Origin: Streptomyces narbonensis
GTDB taxonomy: Bacteria; Actinomycetota; Actinomycetes; Streptomycetales; Streptomycetaceae
Direction of reading: 5' to 3'
Assembly (NCBI RefSeq): GCF_014649015.1
Contig: NZ_BMSF01000004.1
Location: forward strand, 62,001-126,000
DNA: 64,000 bases
Shown: positions 45,450 through 54,049 of the stretch, piece by piece
How positions within the stretch are numbered: the first letter of the stretch is position 1
Layout: each line of letters opens with the position of its first letter
The notes under the pieces: model-generated
Seen by the model: the letters and a program-made list of their open reading frames with translations, nothing else
Told to the model about the DNA's origin: nothing
Databases searched by the model: none
Position numbers and translations under genes: made by a program

Positions 45450-46913
45450 CTACAGCTGGGTGGGCGTCCGCTTGTCGAGGCCGTACTTCACGGCGGTCGG
45501 GTTCCACAGCCCGGCCGCCTGCTTCTTGGCCGCGCTCGCCTCGCCGCTCTTCTTGTTCGCCTCGGCCAGGCGGTTGGTGCTCTTCGCCTTGCCGTCCTTG
45601 CAGGCCTTCTTGGCCTTCATCTGGACGGCCCAGGCCGCGTAGTGGTCGTCGGCGGCGGCCGAGGCCTGCCAGGCCTTGGTCAGCGCGGCCGTCAGCGCGG
45701 GGTTGTTCGGGATCTTGTCGACCGACAGCGTCCGGAGCTTGGTGACCAGACCCCGACGCTGGTCGGCGGCGCCCCGCAGGTCGCTCGCGGCCTTGTCCAG
45801 GTTCTTGCACTGCTTGATCTGCTCCACCGAGCTGATCACCGTGTCACGGCTGCTGTTGCTGGTCGCGAGGAGCTTGTCCAGCTCCTTGGCCTGCGGCTCC
45901 GCCGGGTCGACCGGCTTCTCCGTCGGCGGCGTGGTGGTGGCGGTGGCGGAGGGCGCGGCGGAGCTCGCCGCGACGTTCTGGCCCGGCGTCTTGGGGTCCT
46001 TCTCGTCCTCGCCGCTCAGCAGCATCCCCGCGCCGAGGCCGACGACCGCGCAGCCGACGACGACGGCGGCGATCAGAGCGACCGGCGACTTGCGGCGCGG
46101 CGGCTCGGGCTCGTCGTCGTAGTAGGCGTCCTGGTAGGCGTACTGCCCGGGAGGTGCCCCCAGCGGCGGCTGCGGCGGCTGGTAGCCGTGCTGCTGCGGC
46201 GGCCCCTGATGCTGCTGGTGCTGCTGGAACGCCGGCGGGGCGGGCTGCTGGTGCTGCGGCGGCTGGTAGGCCTGCGGCTGCTGCGGGGCCCGCGGCGCCT
46301 CCGTACGGAAAAGGTTGTCGAACTCGGCGGGCGGCTGCCGCTCACCGGGCTGCTGGGCCTGGGCCTGCGGCGGTACGGGAGCGATGTACTGGGTCGCGTC
46401 CGCGGCACCCGCGGGCTGCCCGGGCCCCTGGTGCGGGAGCGCGCTCGTCCCCAGGAACTGGGTGTCGGAGCCCGCTCCCGGGTGCGGCGGCACGGCGGAG
46501 ATGTGCTGCGTCGCCTGCATGTCGGCGGCGGCCTGCGCGGCCGGCGGCGGGTAGCCGTACCCGGGCTGCGGGGCCTGCACCGGCGGCATCGCGCCGGGGA
46601 CCGGCGCGATGTGCTGCGTCGCCTGCATGTCGGCCGCCGCCTGGGCGGCCGGCGGCGGGTAGCCGTACCCGGGCTGCGGCGGGAGCTGCTGCGGTATCGG
46701 CGGCGCCTGCGGCGGGAACTGCTGCTGCGGTATCGGCGCCAGGTACTGCGTGGACTGCATGTCGGCCGCGCCCGGCGTCGCCTCGGGGGGCAGCGGCTGT
46801 GCGGGCGGCAGCGGCTGCCCGCCCGACCGGCCACCGGCGGGACCCCAGGCACCGTCGTGCGCGGGGGGCGCCGCCGGGTACTGCGGCTCCTGACCCTGTC
46901 CGTTCTGCGTCAC
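45450..46913 (-). CDS. Pro/Gln-rich single-span membrane protein
   Basis: 487 residues. The first 270 are Pro/Gln/Ala/Tyr-rich and contain five versions of a motif like MQATQHIAPVP; one stretch (PGYGYPPPAAQAAADMQATQ) is duplicated almost exactly. A span at about 282-302 (VALIAAVVVGCAVVGLGAGMLL) separates it from an outer C-terminal region of helices (about 340-487) with two Cys. Disordered cytoplasmic ATQxIxPVP tails are common on Streptomyces membrane proteins; Thr in the motif is a plausible kinase target, but that is speculation. Function unknown. Confidence 0.82.
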   Translation of the reverse strand: MTQNGQGQEPQYPAAPPAHDGAWGPAGGRSGGQPLPPAQPLPPEATPGAADMQSTQYLAPIPQQQFPPQAPPIPQQLPPQPGYGYPPPAAQAAADMQATQHIAPVPGAMPPVQAPQPGYGYPPPAAQAAADMQATQHISAVPPHPGAGSDTQFLGTSALPHQGPGQPAGAADATQYIAPVPPQAQAQQPGERQPPAEFDNLFRTEAPRAPQQPQAYQPPQHQQPAPPAFQQHQQHQGPPQQHGYQPPQPPLGAPPGQYAYQDAYYDDEPEPPRRKSPVALIAAVVVGCAVVGLGAGMLLSGEDEKDPKTPGQNVAASSAAPSATATTTPPTEKPVDPAEPQAKELDKLLATSNSSRDTVISSVEQIKQCKNLDKAASDLRGAADQRRGLVTKLRTLSVDKIPNNPALTAALTKAWQASAAADDHYAAWAVQMKAKKACKDGKAKSTNRLAEANKKSGEASAAKKQAAGLWNPTAVKYGLDKRTPTQL

Positions 46914-47047
46914 CGGGACTCCTACCGATAAACCTATGGAATCGTCGGCTCACGCTACCGGGTGCGCGCGGGGCTCCGCACACACGTGTGAGGCCGGTTA
47001 CACAAGCTCCTCACGCGAAGGCGCCGCACAGACCTGTCGGACAGGCC

Positions 47048-48430
47048 CTAGGCCGCCGACAGGTCCATCCGCGCGGTGAACTCCCGCACCACCGCCTCTC
47101 CCGCGAACGGCTCCAGGCTGTCCCTCAGGTCGTCCAGGTATTCGGCGCCCCGCGACGACCGCAGCGTGCCCAGGAGTTCGAGCGCCCGCGTCCCCGTCCG
47201 GCAGGCCTGCTCCACCTCCCGCTGCTGCACCTGCGCCGAGGCCAGCAGGGCCAGCCCGATCGCCCGGCGCCGCGCCCGTGTCTCCGGATGCCCCGCGATC
47301 GACTCCCGCGCCGCCCGCGCCGCCGCCTCCGCCTGCCCCAGGTCCCGGTAGCAGTGCGCCAGTTCGTCCGCGAGGTAGGCGTGGTCGAAGTGCGCGATCC
47401 ACACCGGGTCGTCGCCCGTCTCCGGATCGGCCCGCTCCAGCGCCCGCACCGCACGGCCCGCCGCCGTCTCGAAGGAGCTCTCGTCCCCCATCAGCGCGTG
47501 CCCGCGCGCCTCGGCCGCGAGGAACATCGCCTCCGCCCTCGGCGGCACCTTGCCCCGCGCCCCCTCCTGCGCCGCCCGCGCCAACTGGGCGATCTCCCTG
47601 GGGTTCCCGAGCTGCGCGGCGAGGTGGCTCATCGACGCGGCCAGGACGTAGCCGCCGTAGCCCCGGTCCCCGGCCGCCTGCGCGAGCCGCAGGGCCTGGA
47701 TGTAGTAACGCTGCGCGAGCCCCGGTTCGCCCGTGTCCACCGCCATGTACCCGGCGAGCTCGGTCAGCCGCGCCGCCGCCGCGAACAGCTGCCGGCCCAC
47801 GGCCTCCCGGTAGGAGCCCGAAAGCATCCCCGACACCACGCTGTTGAGGTAGTGCACCACCACCGGCCGCACATGACCGCTGCCGAACCGCCGGTCGAGG
47901 TCGACCAGCGCGCTCGTCATCTCCCGCACCGCCGCGACGTCCGCGACCCCGACGCGCGCGCCCGCGAGCCGCGCCACGTGCGTGTCCGGCCCGGTGATCA
48001 GCCAGTCCCTGCTCGGCTCGACGAGCGCGGAGGCCGCGACCGTGGAACCCGTCAGGAAGTCCCGTCTGCCCACGTCGCTGCGCCACAGCTCGCAGGCCTG
48101 CTCGATCGCCCCGAGGACCGTCGGCGCGAACTGGAGCCCCACGCCCGCGGCGAGGTTCCGGCCGTTCGCCATCCCGACCTCGTCGATGGTGACCGTCCGG
48201 CCCAGCTTGCGCCCCAGGGCCTCCGCGATGATGCCCGGCGCCCGGCCGCGCGGCTGCTGCCCGCGCAGCCACCGCGCCACCGACGTCTTGTCGTACCGCA
48301 GGTCGAGGCCGCGCTCCGCGCCGACCATGTTGACCCTGCGGGCGAGGCCGGCGTGTGAGCAGACCGCCTCCTGGATGAGCGCCTGGAGCCGTTCGTTCGG
48401 CTGACGCGCGACGAGTGGCCTGGCTGCCAT
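47048..48430 (-). CDS. Helix-turn-helix regulator with TPR-like C-terminal region
   Basis: 460 residues, ATG behind GGGGG. An N-terminal DNA-binding region (about 10-80: LQALIQEAVCSHAGLARRVN and DKTSVARWLRGQQPRGRAPGIIAEALGRKLGR) is followed by helical, TPR-like repeats (YYIQALRLAQAAGDRGYGGYVLAASMSHLAAQLG, ELAHCYRDLGQAEAAARAARES). Such proteins are common developmental regulators in Streptomyces (NsdA-like in design, but the sequence differs). Divergent from the prim-pol gene; the repeated GTGATC sites between may be its own operator. Confidence 0.87.
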   Translation of the reverse strand: MAARPLVARQPNERLQALIQEAVCSHAGLARRVNMVGAERGLDLRYDKTSVARWLRGQQPRGRAPGIIAEALGRKLGRTVTIDEVGMANGRNLAAGVGLQFAPTVLGAIEQACELWRSDVGRRDFLTGSTVAASALVEPSRDWLITGPDTHVARLAGARVGVADVAAVREMTSALVDLDRRFGSGHVRPVVVHYLNSVVSGMLSGSYREAVGRQLFAAAARLTELAGYMAVDTGEPGLAQRYYIQALRLAQAAGDRGYGGYVLAASMSHLAAQLGNPREIAQLARAAQEGARGKVPPRAEAMFLAAEARGHALMGDESSFETAAGRAVRALERADPETGDDPVWIAHFDHAYLADELAHCYRDLGQAEAAARAARESIAGHPETRARRRAIGLALLASAQVQQREVEQACRTGTRALELLGTLRSSRGAEYLDDLRDSLEPFAGEAVVREFTARMDLSAA

Positions 48431-48454
48431 GAATTACCCCCTGAGGCCGAACGA

Positions 48455-48488
48455 TGATCACCGGTGCAGTGATCGCGAGAAGTGATCA
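48455..48488. promoter_or_regulatory. Triple GTGATC half-sites before the TPR regulator
   Basis: TGATCAC (48455-48461) faces GTGATC (48469-48474), and GTGATCA recurs at 48482-48488, 25-58 bases before the regulator's ATG. Likely operator for autoregulation. The rest of the 295-base divergent gap shows only GC-rich sequence and a GGATATCC palindrome. Confidence 0.5.
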
Positions 48489-48725
48489 ATGCCCGGTGGA
48501 TATCCGGTCAATGCCGATGTGAACACGCGAAACCGGACAGTCCGGCCTCGCACGTGCCGCACGATCGGCACCGGACACGCCGGCCGCGACGCTGCCGCCG
48601 GCGCCCCCACTGGTGCGTACCCACCCCCGCTCTCCCGGCCCCCGCGCGCCCCCGCCGGTGCACCTGTGCGCCCCGTATGCAGGATCGATGCGTCACACCG
48701 CTCTCCCCCGCGCCCGTAACCCCAG

Positions 48726-49424
48726 GTGACGGGGGCAGTTGTGCTCACCGTGGAAGAGACCATCGGAGTCACGGAAGCCGCACAGATCCCCCAGCAGCGA
48801 GGCGAGCAACTGCTGGACAACGCCGTGCGGTACGCGGAAGAGCGGCACTGGGACGTGTTCCCCGGGACCTGGCTTGAGGCCGTCGAGGGCAGGGAGCGCT
48901 GCTCCTGCGGCGCGGAGTGCGCCGTCCCCGGCGCGCACGCGGTCAAGCCCGACTGGTCGACCCAGGCCACCGGGAGCGGCGTCGGGGCACGGCGCATGTG
49001 GTCGAAGACGCCGAAGGCGTCGATCCTGTTGCCGACGGGCCGGACGTTCGACGCGATCGAGGTGTCGGAGTCGGCCGGTTTCCTCGCGCTCGCCCGCATG
49101 GAGCGCATGGACCTGACGCTCGGCCCGGTGACCTGCACGCCGGACCGCAGGATGTTCTTCTTCGTCCTGCCGGGCGCCGCGACCAAGGTGCCCGACCTCG
49201 TCCGCAAGCTGGGCTGGGTCCCGGGGGCGATCGATCTCGCCACGCGCGGCGAGGGCCACTACGTCGCTGCCCCGCCGACCCGGATCGGCGGCGTCGGCGC
49301 GGTGCAGTGGGCGCGGCGGCCCACCCCGGCGAACCGCTGGCTCCCCGACGCGGAGGAGCTGATCAGCCCCCTCGCGTACGCGTGTGGCCGGGAAGCGGCG
49401 GAGGCGCGCTCCCGGGCGCAGTGA
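48726..49424 (+). CDS. Small bifunctional primase/polymerase (prim-pol)-like protein
   Basis: 232 residues (GTG 48741 is an alternative start). NAVRYAEERHWDVFPGTW begins the archaeo-eukaryotic primase-like fold, followed by a Cys-rich loop CSCGAECAVPGAHAVKPDW that matches the CxC...C...PxxHP..K insertion of prim-pol domains. TRGEGHYVAAPPTRIGG fits the last strand. The DxD catalytic pair is not obvious, and no helicase domain is fused, so activity is uncertain. Such short versions are widespread and chromosomal in Streptomyces. Confidence 0.82.
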   Translation: MTGAVVLTVEETIGVTEAAQIPQQRGEQLLDNAVRYAEERHWDVFPGTWLEAVEGRERCSCGAECAVPGAHAVKPDWSTQATGSGVGARRMWSKTPKASILLPTGRTFDAIEVSESAGFLALARMERMDLTLGPVTCTPDRRMFFFVLPGAATKVPDLVRKLGWVPGAIDLATRGEGHYVAAPPTRIGGVGAVQWARRPTPANRWLPDAEELISPLAYACGREAAEARSRAQ

Positions 49425-49498
49425 TCCCTGGGCCGGGTCAGGACTCACCCGTATGGTGGTGCCCTTGTACACGGGGACAACCGAAGGGTTGACGGACC

Positions 49499-50419
49499 AT
49501 GCCTGACCAGGCATTTGACGGAGTTTTCGAAAAGGCGGGCGCCACTGCGGGCACCACACCGGGTTCCGGTGCGGTGCCCGCGGTGCGTGTCGAGGGGCTG
49601 TGGAAGCGTTTCGGCCAGCAGATCGCGGTGAACGGGATCGATCTCGTCCTGCCGGCGGGGAAGTTCATCGGGCTCGTCGGGCCCAACGGGGCCGGCAAGA
49701 CCACCACCCTCTCCATGATCACCGGCCTGCTCCGGCCCGACCAGGGGCGGATCCTGGTCGCCGGCCACGACGTCTGGGCGGACCCCGAGTCGGTCGCCCA
49801 GGTCAAGGCCCGGATCGGCATCCTGCCGGAGGGTCTGCGGCTCTTCGAGCGGCTCTCCGGCCGTGAACTCCTCGCCTACAGCGGGCGGCTGCGGGGGCTG
49901 CCGGGCGCCGAGGTCGACAAGCGGGCGTCACAGCTCCTCGACGTCCTCGACCTGACCGGCTCGCAGAACAAGCTGGTCGTCGACTACTCGACCGGCATGC
50001 GGAAGAAGATCGGTCTCGCCGCCGCGCTCCTCCACAACCCCGAAGTGCTCTTCCTCGACGAGCCGTTCGAGGGCGTCGACCCGGTCTCCGCGCAGACCAT
50101 CCGCGGGGTCCTGGAGCGGTACACCCAGTCCGGCGCGACCGTCGTCTTCTCCAGTCACGTCATGGAGCTGGTCGAGTCGCTCTGCGACTGGGTCGCCGTG
50201 ATGGCCGCGGGCCGGATCCGCGCGCAGGGCACGCTCGCCGAGGTCCGCGGCGACCGGCCCTCGCTCCAGGCGGCGTTCCTGGAACTGGTCGGGGCGAGCG
50301 GGCGCGAGACGGCCGGGGAGTCCCTGGACTGGCTGGGCGGCGGGGCGGGCTCCGCCGGCACTTCGGGCGCTTCGGGCTCCGCAGGTGCTTCGGGCGCTTC
50401 GGGCGGGACACAGCGATGA
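49499..50419 (+). CDS. ABC transporter ATP-binding protein
   Basis: 306 residues. Walker A GPNGAGKTTT (about 61-70), Q loop in LPEGL, signature YSTGMRKKIGLAAALLHNP, Walker B VLFLDEPFEGVDP, H loop SSHVME. The signature departs slightly from LSGGQ, as in exporters of the CcmA/NatA type. A Gly/Ser/Ala repeat tail (about 280-303) is unusual. The stop overlaps the permease start as ATGA. Confidence 0.94.
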   Translation: MPDQAFDGVFEKAGATAGTTPGSGAVPAVRVEGLWKRFGQQIAVNGIDLVLPAGKFIGLVGPNGAGKTTTLSMITGLLRPDQGRILVAGHDVWADPESVAQVKARIGILPEGLRLFERLSGRELLAYSGRLRGLPGAEVDKRASQLLDVLDLTGSQNKLVVDYSTGMRKKIGLAAALLHNPEVLFLDEPFEGVDPVSAQTIRGVLERYTQSGATVVFSSHVMELVESLCDWVAVMAAGRIRAQGTLAEVRGDRPSLQAAFLELVGASGRETAGESLDWLGGGAGSAGTSGASGSAGASGASGGTQR

Positions 50420-52077
50420 GCACGAACGCCACGGCCCTTTCCCCCTCCGCCTCGCCCTCCTCGACCCCGCCCTCCCCCGTACCGTCCCTCACTTCGGTCT
50501 TCGTCCGGCTCAAGCTGTCGCTGCTGAAGAACGGGCTGCGGCAGTCGGGCGGGCGGACCGCCGCGTACATCGCCTCGATCGTCCTCGGCGTCCTCTTCGC
50601 CGCGGCCATGGTGCTGTCCTCCGTCCTGCTGCGGGGCAGCGCGGACGCCGACACGATCGCGGTCCTGCTCACGGGGGTCGTGGCGCTCTCCTGGGCCGTC
50701 ATGCCGCTGTTCGTGCCGACCGGGGACGAGACGCTCGACCCGTCACGGCTCGTGATGCTGCCGCTGCGGCCGCGGCCACTGGTCCGCGCCCTGCTCGTGG
50801 CGTCCCTGGTGGGCATCGGGCCGGTCCTCACGCTGTGCCTGGCGTTCGGCGCGGCCGTGTCGGTCGCGCACGGCGCGGCCGGGACGGTCGTCGCCGTCCT
50901 CGCCGTCCCGCTCGTGACGGTCGTGTGCGTGGCGCTGTCCCGGGCGGTGGTCGCGGCCAACATCCGGCTCCTGACCTCCCGCAAGGGCCGGGACCTGGCG
51001 CTGCTCAGCGGTCTGGTGATCGCGGTCGGCATGCAGCTGGTCAACTTCGGCGCCCAGCGCCTCGGTCAGGCCGGCGGCCTGGGCCCGCTCGAACCGGCGG
51101 CCGCGGTCGTCGGCTGGCTGCCGCCCGCCGCCGCGATCGGCGCCGTGGACGCGGCGAGTACCGGCGACTACGCCGTGGCGGCGGCCCGGCTGCTGCTCAC
51201 GGCGGCGACGCTCGTGGCGCTCGTGTACTGGTGGCAGCGGAGCCTGGTGAAGCTGATGGTCGAGCCGGACGGCTCCACGATCGGCGCGTCCTCCGACAAG
51301 GGCGTCCGCGAGAAGTCCGGCGGTACGGGGCTGCTCGGCCGGATGCTGCCGGTCGGGCGCACGGGCGCGACCATGGAACGGACCCTGCGGTACATCTGGC
51401 GCGACCCCAAGACGAAGGCCGCGTGGGTGACCTCGCTGGCCATGGGCCTGATCGTGCCGCTGTTCAACGCCTTCCAGGGCACGGGCTCGATCTACTGGGC
51501 GTGTTTCGCCTCGGGCATGCTCGGCGTCCAGATGTACAACCAGTTCGGCCAGGACACCTCGGCGTTCTGGATGGTCGCGCAGACCATCTCGACGACGGCC
51601 GACGCGTATGCCGAACTCCGGGCGCGGGCCCTGGCGCTGCTGTCCGTGACCCTGCCGTTCACCGCGCTGGTGACGGTCGCGACGGCCGCCGTCCTCGGCG
51701 ACTGGTCGGCCCTCCCGGAGGCGCTCGGCCTGTCGTTCGGCCTGCTGGGCGCGCTGCTGGGTTCGGGCGCGGTGGCCTCGGCGGTCTTCCCGTACTCGAT
51801 CCCGCAGGACAGCGGCTACAAGAACGTGGTGCCGGGGCAGGGCGGTCTGGCCTGGATGTCGATCCTCGGCGGCATGATCGGATCCATGCTGCTGTGCGCC
51901 CCGCTCATCGGCGCGACGGTCTATCTGCACCTCTCCGACCAGCAGTCCCTGCTGTGGATCGTCCTCCCGGCCGGCGTCGTGTACGGCGCGCTGCTCGTCC
52001 AGGCGGGCCTGAAGCTGGCGGCCCCGCGCACGGCGCGGCGGCTGCCGGAGATCCTGACGGCGGTCAGCAAGGGGTGA
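50416..52077 (+). CDS. ABC transporter permease
   Basis: 553 residues, about twelve hydrophobic segments, starting near LKLSLLKNGLRQSGGRTAAYIASIVLGVLFAAAMV. It has no ATPase domain and pairs with the upstream ATP-binding protein. Layout resembles ABC-2-type exporters with a long cytoplasmic loop near residues 280-320 (PDGSTIGASSDKGVREKSGG). Substrate unknown. Confidence 0.9.
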   Translation: MSTNATALSPSASPSSTPPSPVPSLTSVFVRLKLSLLKNGLRQSGGRTAAYIASIVLGVLFAAAMVLSSVLLRGSADADTIAVLLTGVVALSWAVMPLFVPTGDETLDPSRLVMLPLRPRPLVRALLVASLVGIGPVLTLCLAFGAAVSVAHGAAGTVVAVLAVPLVTVVCVALSRAVVAANIRLLTSRKGRDLALLSGLVIAVGMQLVNFGAQRLGQAGGLGPLEPAAAVVGWLPPAAAIGAVDAASTGDYAVAAARLLLTAATLVALVYWWQRSLVKLMVEPDGSTIGASSDKGVREKSGGTGLLGRMLPVGRTGATMERTLRYIWRDPKTKAAWVTSLAMGLIVPLFNAFQGTGSIYWACFASGMLGVQMYNQFGQDTSAFWMVAQTISTTADAYAELRARALALLSVTLPFTALVTVATAAVLGDWSALPEALGLSFGLLGALLGSGAVASAVFPYSIPQDSGYKNVVPGQGGLAWMSILGGMIGSMLLCAPLIGATVYLHLSDQQSLLWIVLPAGVVYGALLVQAGLKLAAPRTARRLPEILTAVSKG

Positions 52078-52100
52078 CCCCTCGGGCCGGCCGCCGGTCA

Positions 52101-52130
52101 CCGGTCACCCGTCAGGAGGCGGGTGACCGG
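52101..52130. terminator. 11-bp stem-loop between convergent genes
   Basis: CCGGTCACCCG (52101-52111) pairs with CGGGTGACCGG (52120-52130); the loop and right arm contain the stop codon of the opposing gene. Likely a shared terminator. Confidence 0.68.
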
Positions 52131-52537
52131 CGCCGCACCAGGGACGCGAGCGCGGTGAGACCGACAACGAGGACGAGGGAGCGGAGGGGCAGGAGTGTCC
52201 CGGGGGCGTCGTCGATGAGGTCGATGCCGTTCCCCAGGGCGACGACCCAGGCGACGGTGCCGACCAGCACCATCGGGCCGACCCGCCGCTCCCCGCTGAT
52301 CCGCATCCCCGCCCACAGGACGAACGGCATCGCCAGGAACGTGTTGATCAGCGCATTCGTGAACGCCTGGTCCGCCGAGTAGCCGGGCGCGGCGCCCAGC
52401 GTCGAGGCGGCCTGGCTGCTGAACGACAGCCTCAGGGTGTCGGAGAGCACGAGATGCGCCGCCGCGACGGCGATCAGGGAGACGATCAGCGCCTTGAGGA
52501 GACGGGGGGCGGTCGCGGTGCGCGGGGGCGGGGCCAT
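52112..52537 (-). CDS. Small four-helix membrane protein
   Basis: 141 residues from ATG 52537; the frame extends left but into the promoter. Hydrophobic stretches at about 14-34, 62-80, 88-108 and 118-134. No family recognised (loosely DUF4345/SPW-like in layout). A TATAGT -10-like hexamer ends 7 bases before the ATG, so the mRNA may be leaderless, and a 32-base near-palindrome covers the promoter. It looks tightly repressed by an unlinked regulator. Confidence 0.75.
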   Translation of the reverse strand: MAPPPRTATAPRLLKALIVSLIAVAAAHLVLSDTLRLSFSSQAASTLGAAPGYSADQAFTNALINTFLAMPFVLWAGMRISGERRVGPMVLVGTVAWVVALGNGIDLIDDAPGTLLPLRSLVLVVGLTALASLVRRRSPAS

Positions 52538-52545
52538 GGAGCCGA

Positions 52546-52577
52546 CTATACGCACCGTGTATACACGTGGTGTATAG
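52546..52577 (-). promoter_or_regulatory. 32-bp near-palindrome over a leaderless promoter
   Basis: Thirteen of 16 base pairs are symmetric about 52561/52562; the centre CGTGTATACACG (52556-52567) is a perfect 12-bp palindrome and the ends are CTATAC/GTATAG. The minus-strand TATAGT at 52550-52545 is the likely -10. This fits an operator for a GntR- or TetR-type dimer pair. Confidence 0.6.
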
Positions 52578-52789
52578 GGGTGGTCGGGAGTGCGCTGCCG
52601 CCCATGCCTCACCTCTGACCGGGGCCGCCCCCCACGTCCGCCCCTGAGGGGGAGTCAGGGTGCGATCGGGGGCGCGTCCGGGTGATCACCGATGAGCAAC
52701 GGGCAGCGCGGAAGCGATGGTTGAACCAGTCGAACGAGTCGACCCCGCCGAGACAGCCGAACCCGCCGCACCGTCCCCAGGAGCCACCG

Positions 52790-53875
52790 ATGACCGCTCT
52801 CCCCCACTCCCGCCGTTCCCGTCCCCGCGCCCTTCGCCGTTTCGCCGTCACCGGCCTCGCGTTGACGGCCGTCACCGCCGGGCTCGGCGCCGCCCCCGCG
52901 GCGACGGCCGCGCCGGCCGCATCGGCGGCCCCGGTGGCGCGCCACTCCAGCGACGCCGTACGGGCGTTGCTCGCCACCCTGCCCGACGACGTGACGGACG
53001 CGGCCCTGGTGCGGGTGACCGGCCGGGGCGTACGCGGCTCGTACACCGGGGCGGCCGGGCCGGTGGCGTCGGACGCGCGGTTCCCGGTGGGGAGCGTGAC
53101 CAAGGTGTTCACCGACGCCGTGCTCCTCCAGCTCGTCGCCGAGGGCCGGATCGGCATCGACGAGCCCGTGCGCCGCCACCTGCCCGAGCTGATCCCGGCC
53201 GCCTACTCCGCGGTGACGGTCCGCCAGATCCTCGACCACACCAGCGACTTCCCCCGCCCCGCCAAGGTCCCGCTCGCCCCGCGCGGCGTGGTGACCGCCT
53301 CCTTCGAGGCGGATACGGCGGCCCGCGTCCCGGCGCCCGGCACCGTCCAGCAGTACAACGGGCTCAACAGCTTCGTCGCCGGGCTGCTCGCGGAACGCCT
53401 CACGGGCCGCACCTACGCCGACGAGCTCGACCGACGCGTCCTGCGCCCGCTCGCCCTGCGCGACACCGCGCTCTCCCAGGAGCCGGCCATCGCCTGGTCC
53501 TGGGCGGAGGGCGGGCTGACGTCCACCGCGGCCGACCTCGACAGATTCCTCCGCGCCCTCATGGGCGGGCGACTGCTCCCGCCGGCCCAGCAGCGGCACC
53601 TCTTCGAGATCCCCGCGGTGCCGGGTGCCGCCGGGAACACCAGCTGCCCCAAGGACACGGCCTGCTTCAGCGCCGGCGGACTGATGGGCATCGACCTGGA
53701 CGGCACCCGGGTCTGGGGCAAGACCGGCTCCAGCGGCGGCTGGACCAGCGGCGTGTTCGCGACCACCGACCCACACCGCCGCGTCACCTACACCCTGCGC
53801 CCCGACGCCACGGCCACCCCCGAGGCGCAACGCGACCGGGTCGTGGAGGTGGTCGGGGCGGCACTCGCGAAGTAG
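52790..53875 (+). CDS. Secreted serine hydrolase, beta-lactamase/DD-peptidase family
   Basis: 361 residues from ATG 52790 (AGGAG upstream). Export signal at 1-38. Catalytic SxxK is in VGSVTKVF (about residue 100), YxN in QQYNGLN, and the third motif KTGSSGG near residue 310. HTSDF and the GGLTSTAADLDRFL element match class C-type D-alanyl-D-alanine carboxypeptidases and esterases. It probably trims peptidoglycan or hydrolyses an ester outside the cell. Monocistronic in appearance. Confidence 0.93.
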   Translation: MTALPHSRRSRPRALRRFAVTGLALTAVTAGLGAAPAATAAPAASAAPVARHSSDAVRALLATLPDDVTDAALVRVTGRGVRGSYTGAAGPVASDARFPVGSVTKVFTDAVLLQLVAEGRIGIDEPVRRHLPELIPAAYSAVTVRQILDHTSDFPRPAKVPLAPRGVVTASFEADTAARVPAPGTVQQYNGLNSFVAGLLAERLTGRTYADELDRRVLRPLALRDTALSQEPAIAWSWAEGGLTSTAADLDRFLRALMGGRLLPPAQQRHLFEIPAVPGAAGNTSCPKDTACFSAGGLMGIDLDGTRVWGKTGSSGGWTSGVFATTDPHRRVTYTLRPDATATPEAQRDRVVEVVGAALAK

Positions 53876-53966
53876 CGGCCGCCGCCGGCGCGGAGCCCTG
53901 GGCCGCCGACCTAACGCCGTTGCGCGCCAGGTTCGGCATGACGCCGGTACCGGCCTTCGCGCGATC

Positions 53967-53998
53967 CATTGCCAAGCAATGTGACGTGTGCCATTTTA
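53967..53998 (+). promoter_or_regulatory. Palindrome and possible promoter before the collagenase gene
   Basis: CATTGC-CAA-GCAATG (53967-53981) is a perfect inverted repeat. TTGCCA (53969) and CATTTT (53992) at 17-base spacing resemble -35/-10 elements. This is the only AT-rich patch in the gap. Confidence 0.4.
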
Positions 53999-54049
53999 CT
54001 GCCAGCCCGTCACGGGTGGGACATCTGTTCCAGTCTCTGGGAGTGAATC

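Noticed and set aside
52682..52789. N-terminal extension of the serine hydrolase
   Set aside because: The extension precedes a clear ribosome site and a complete signal peptide starting at 52790.
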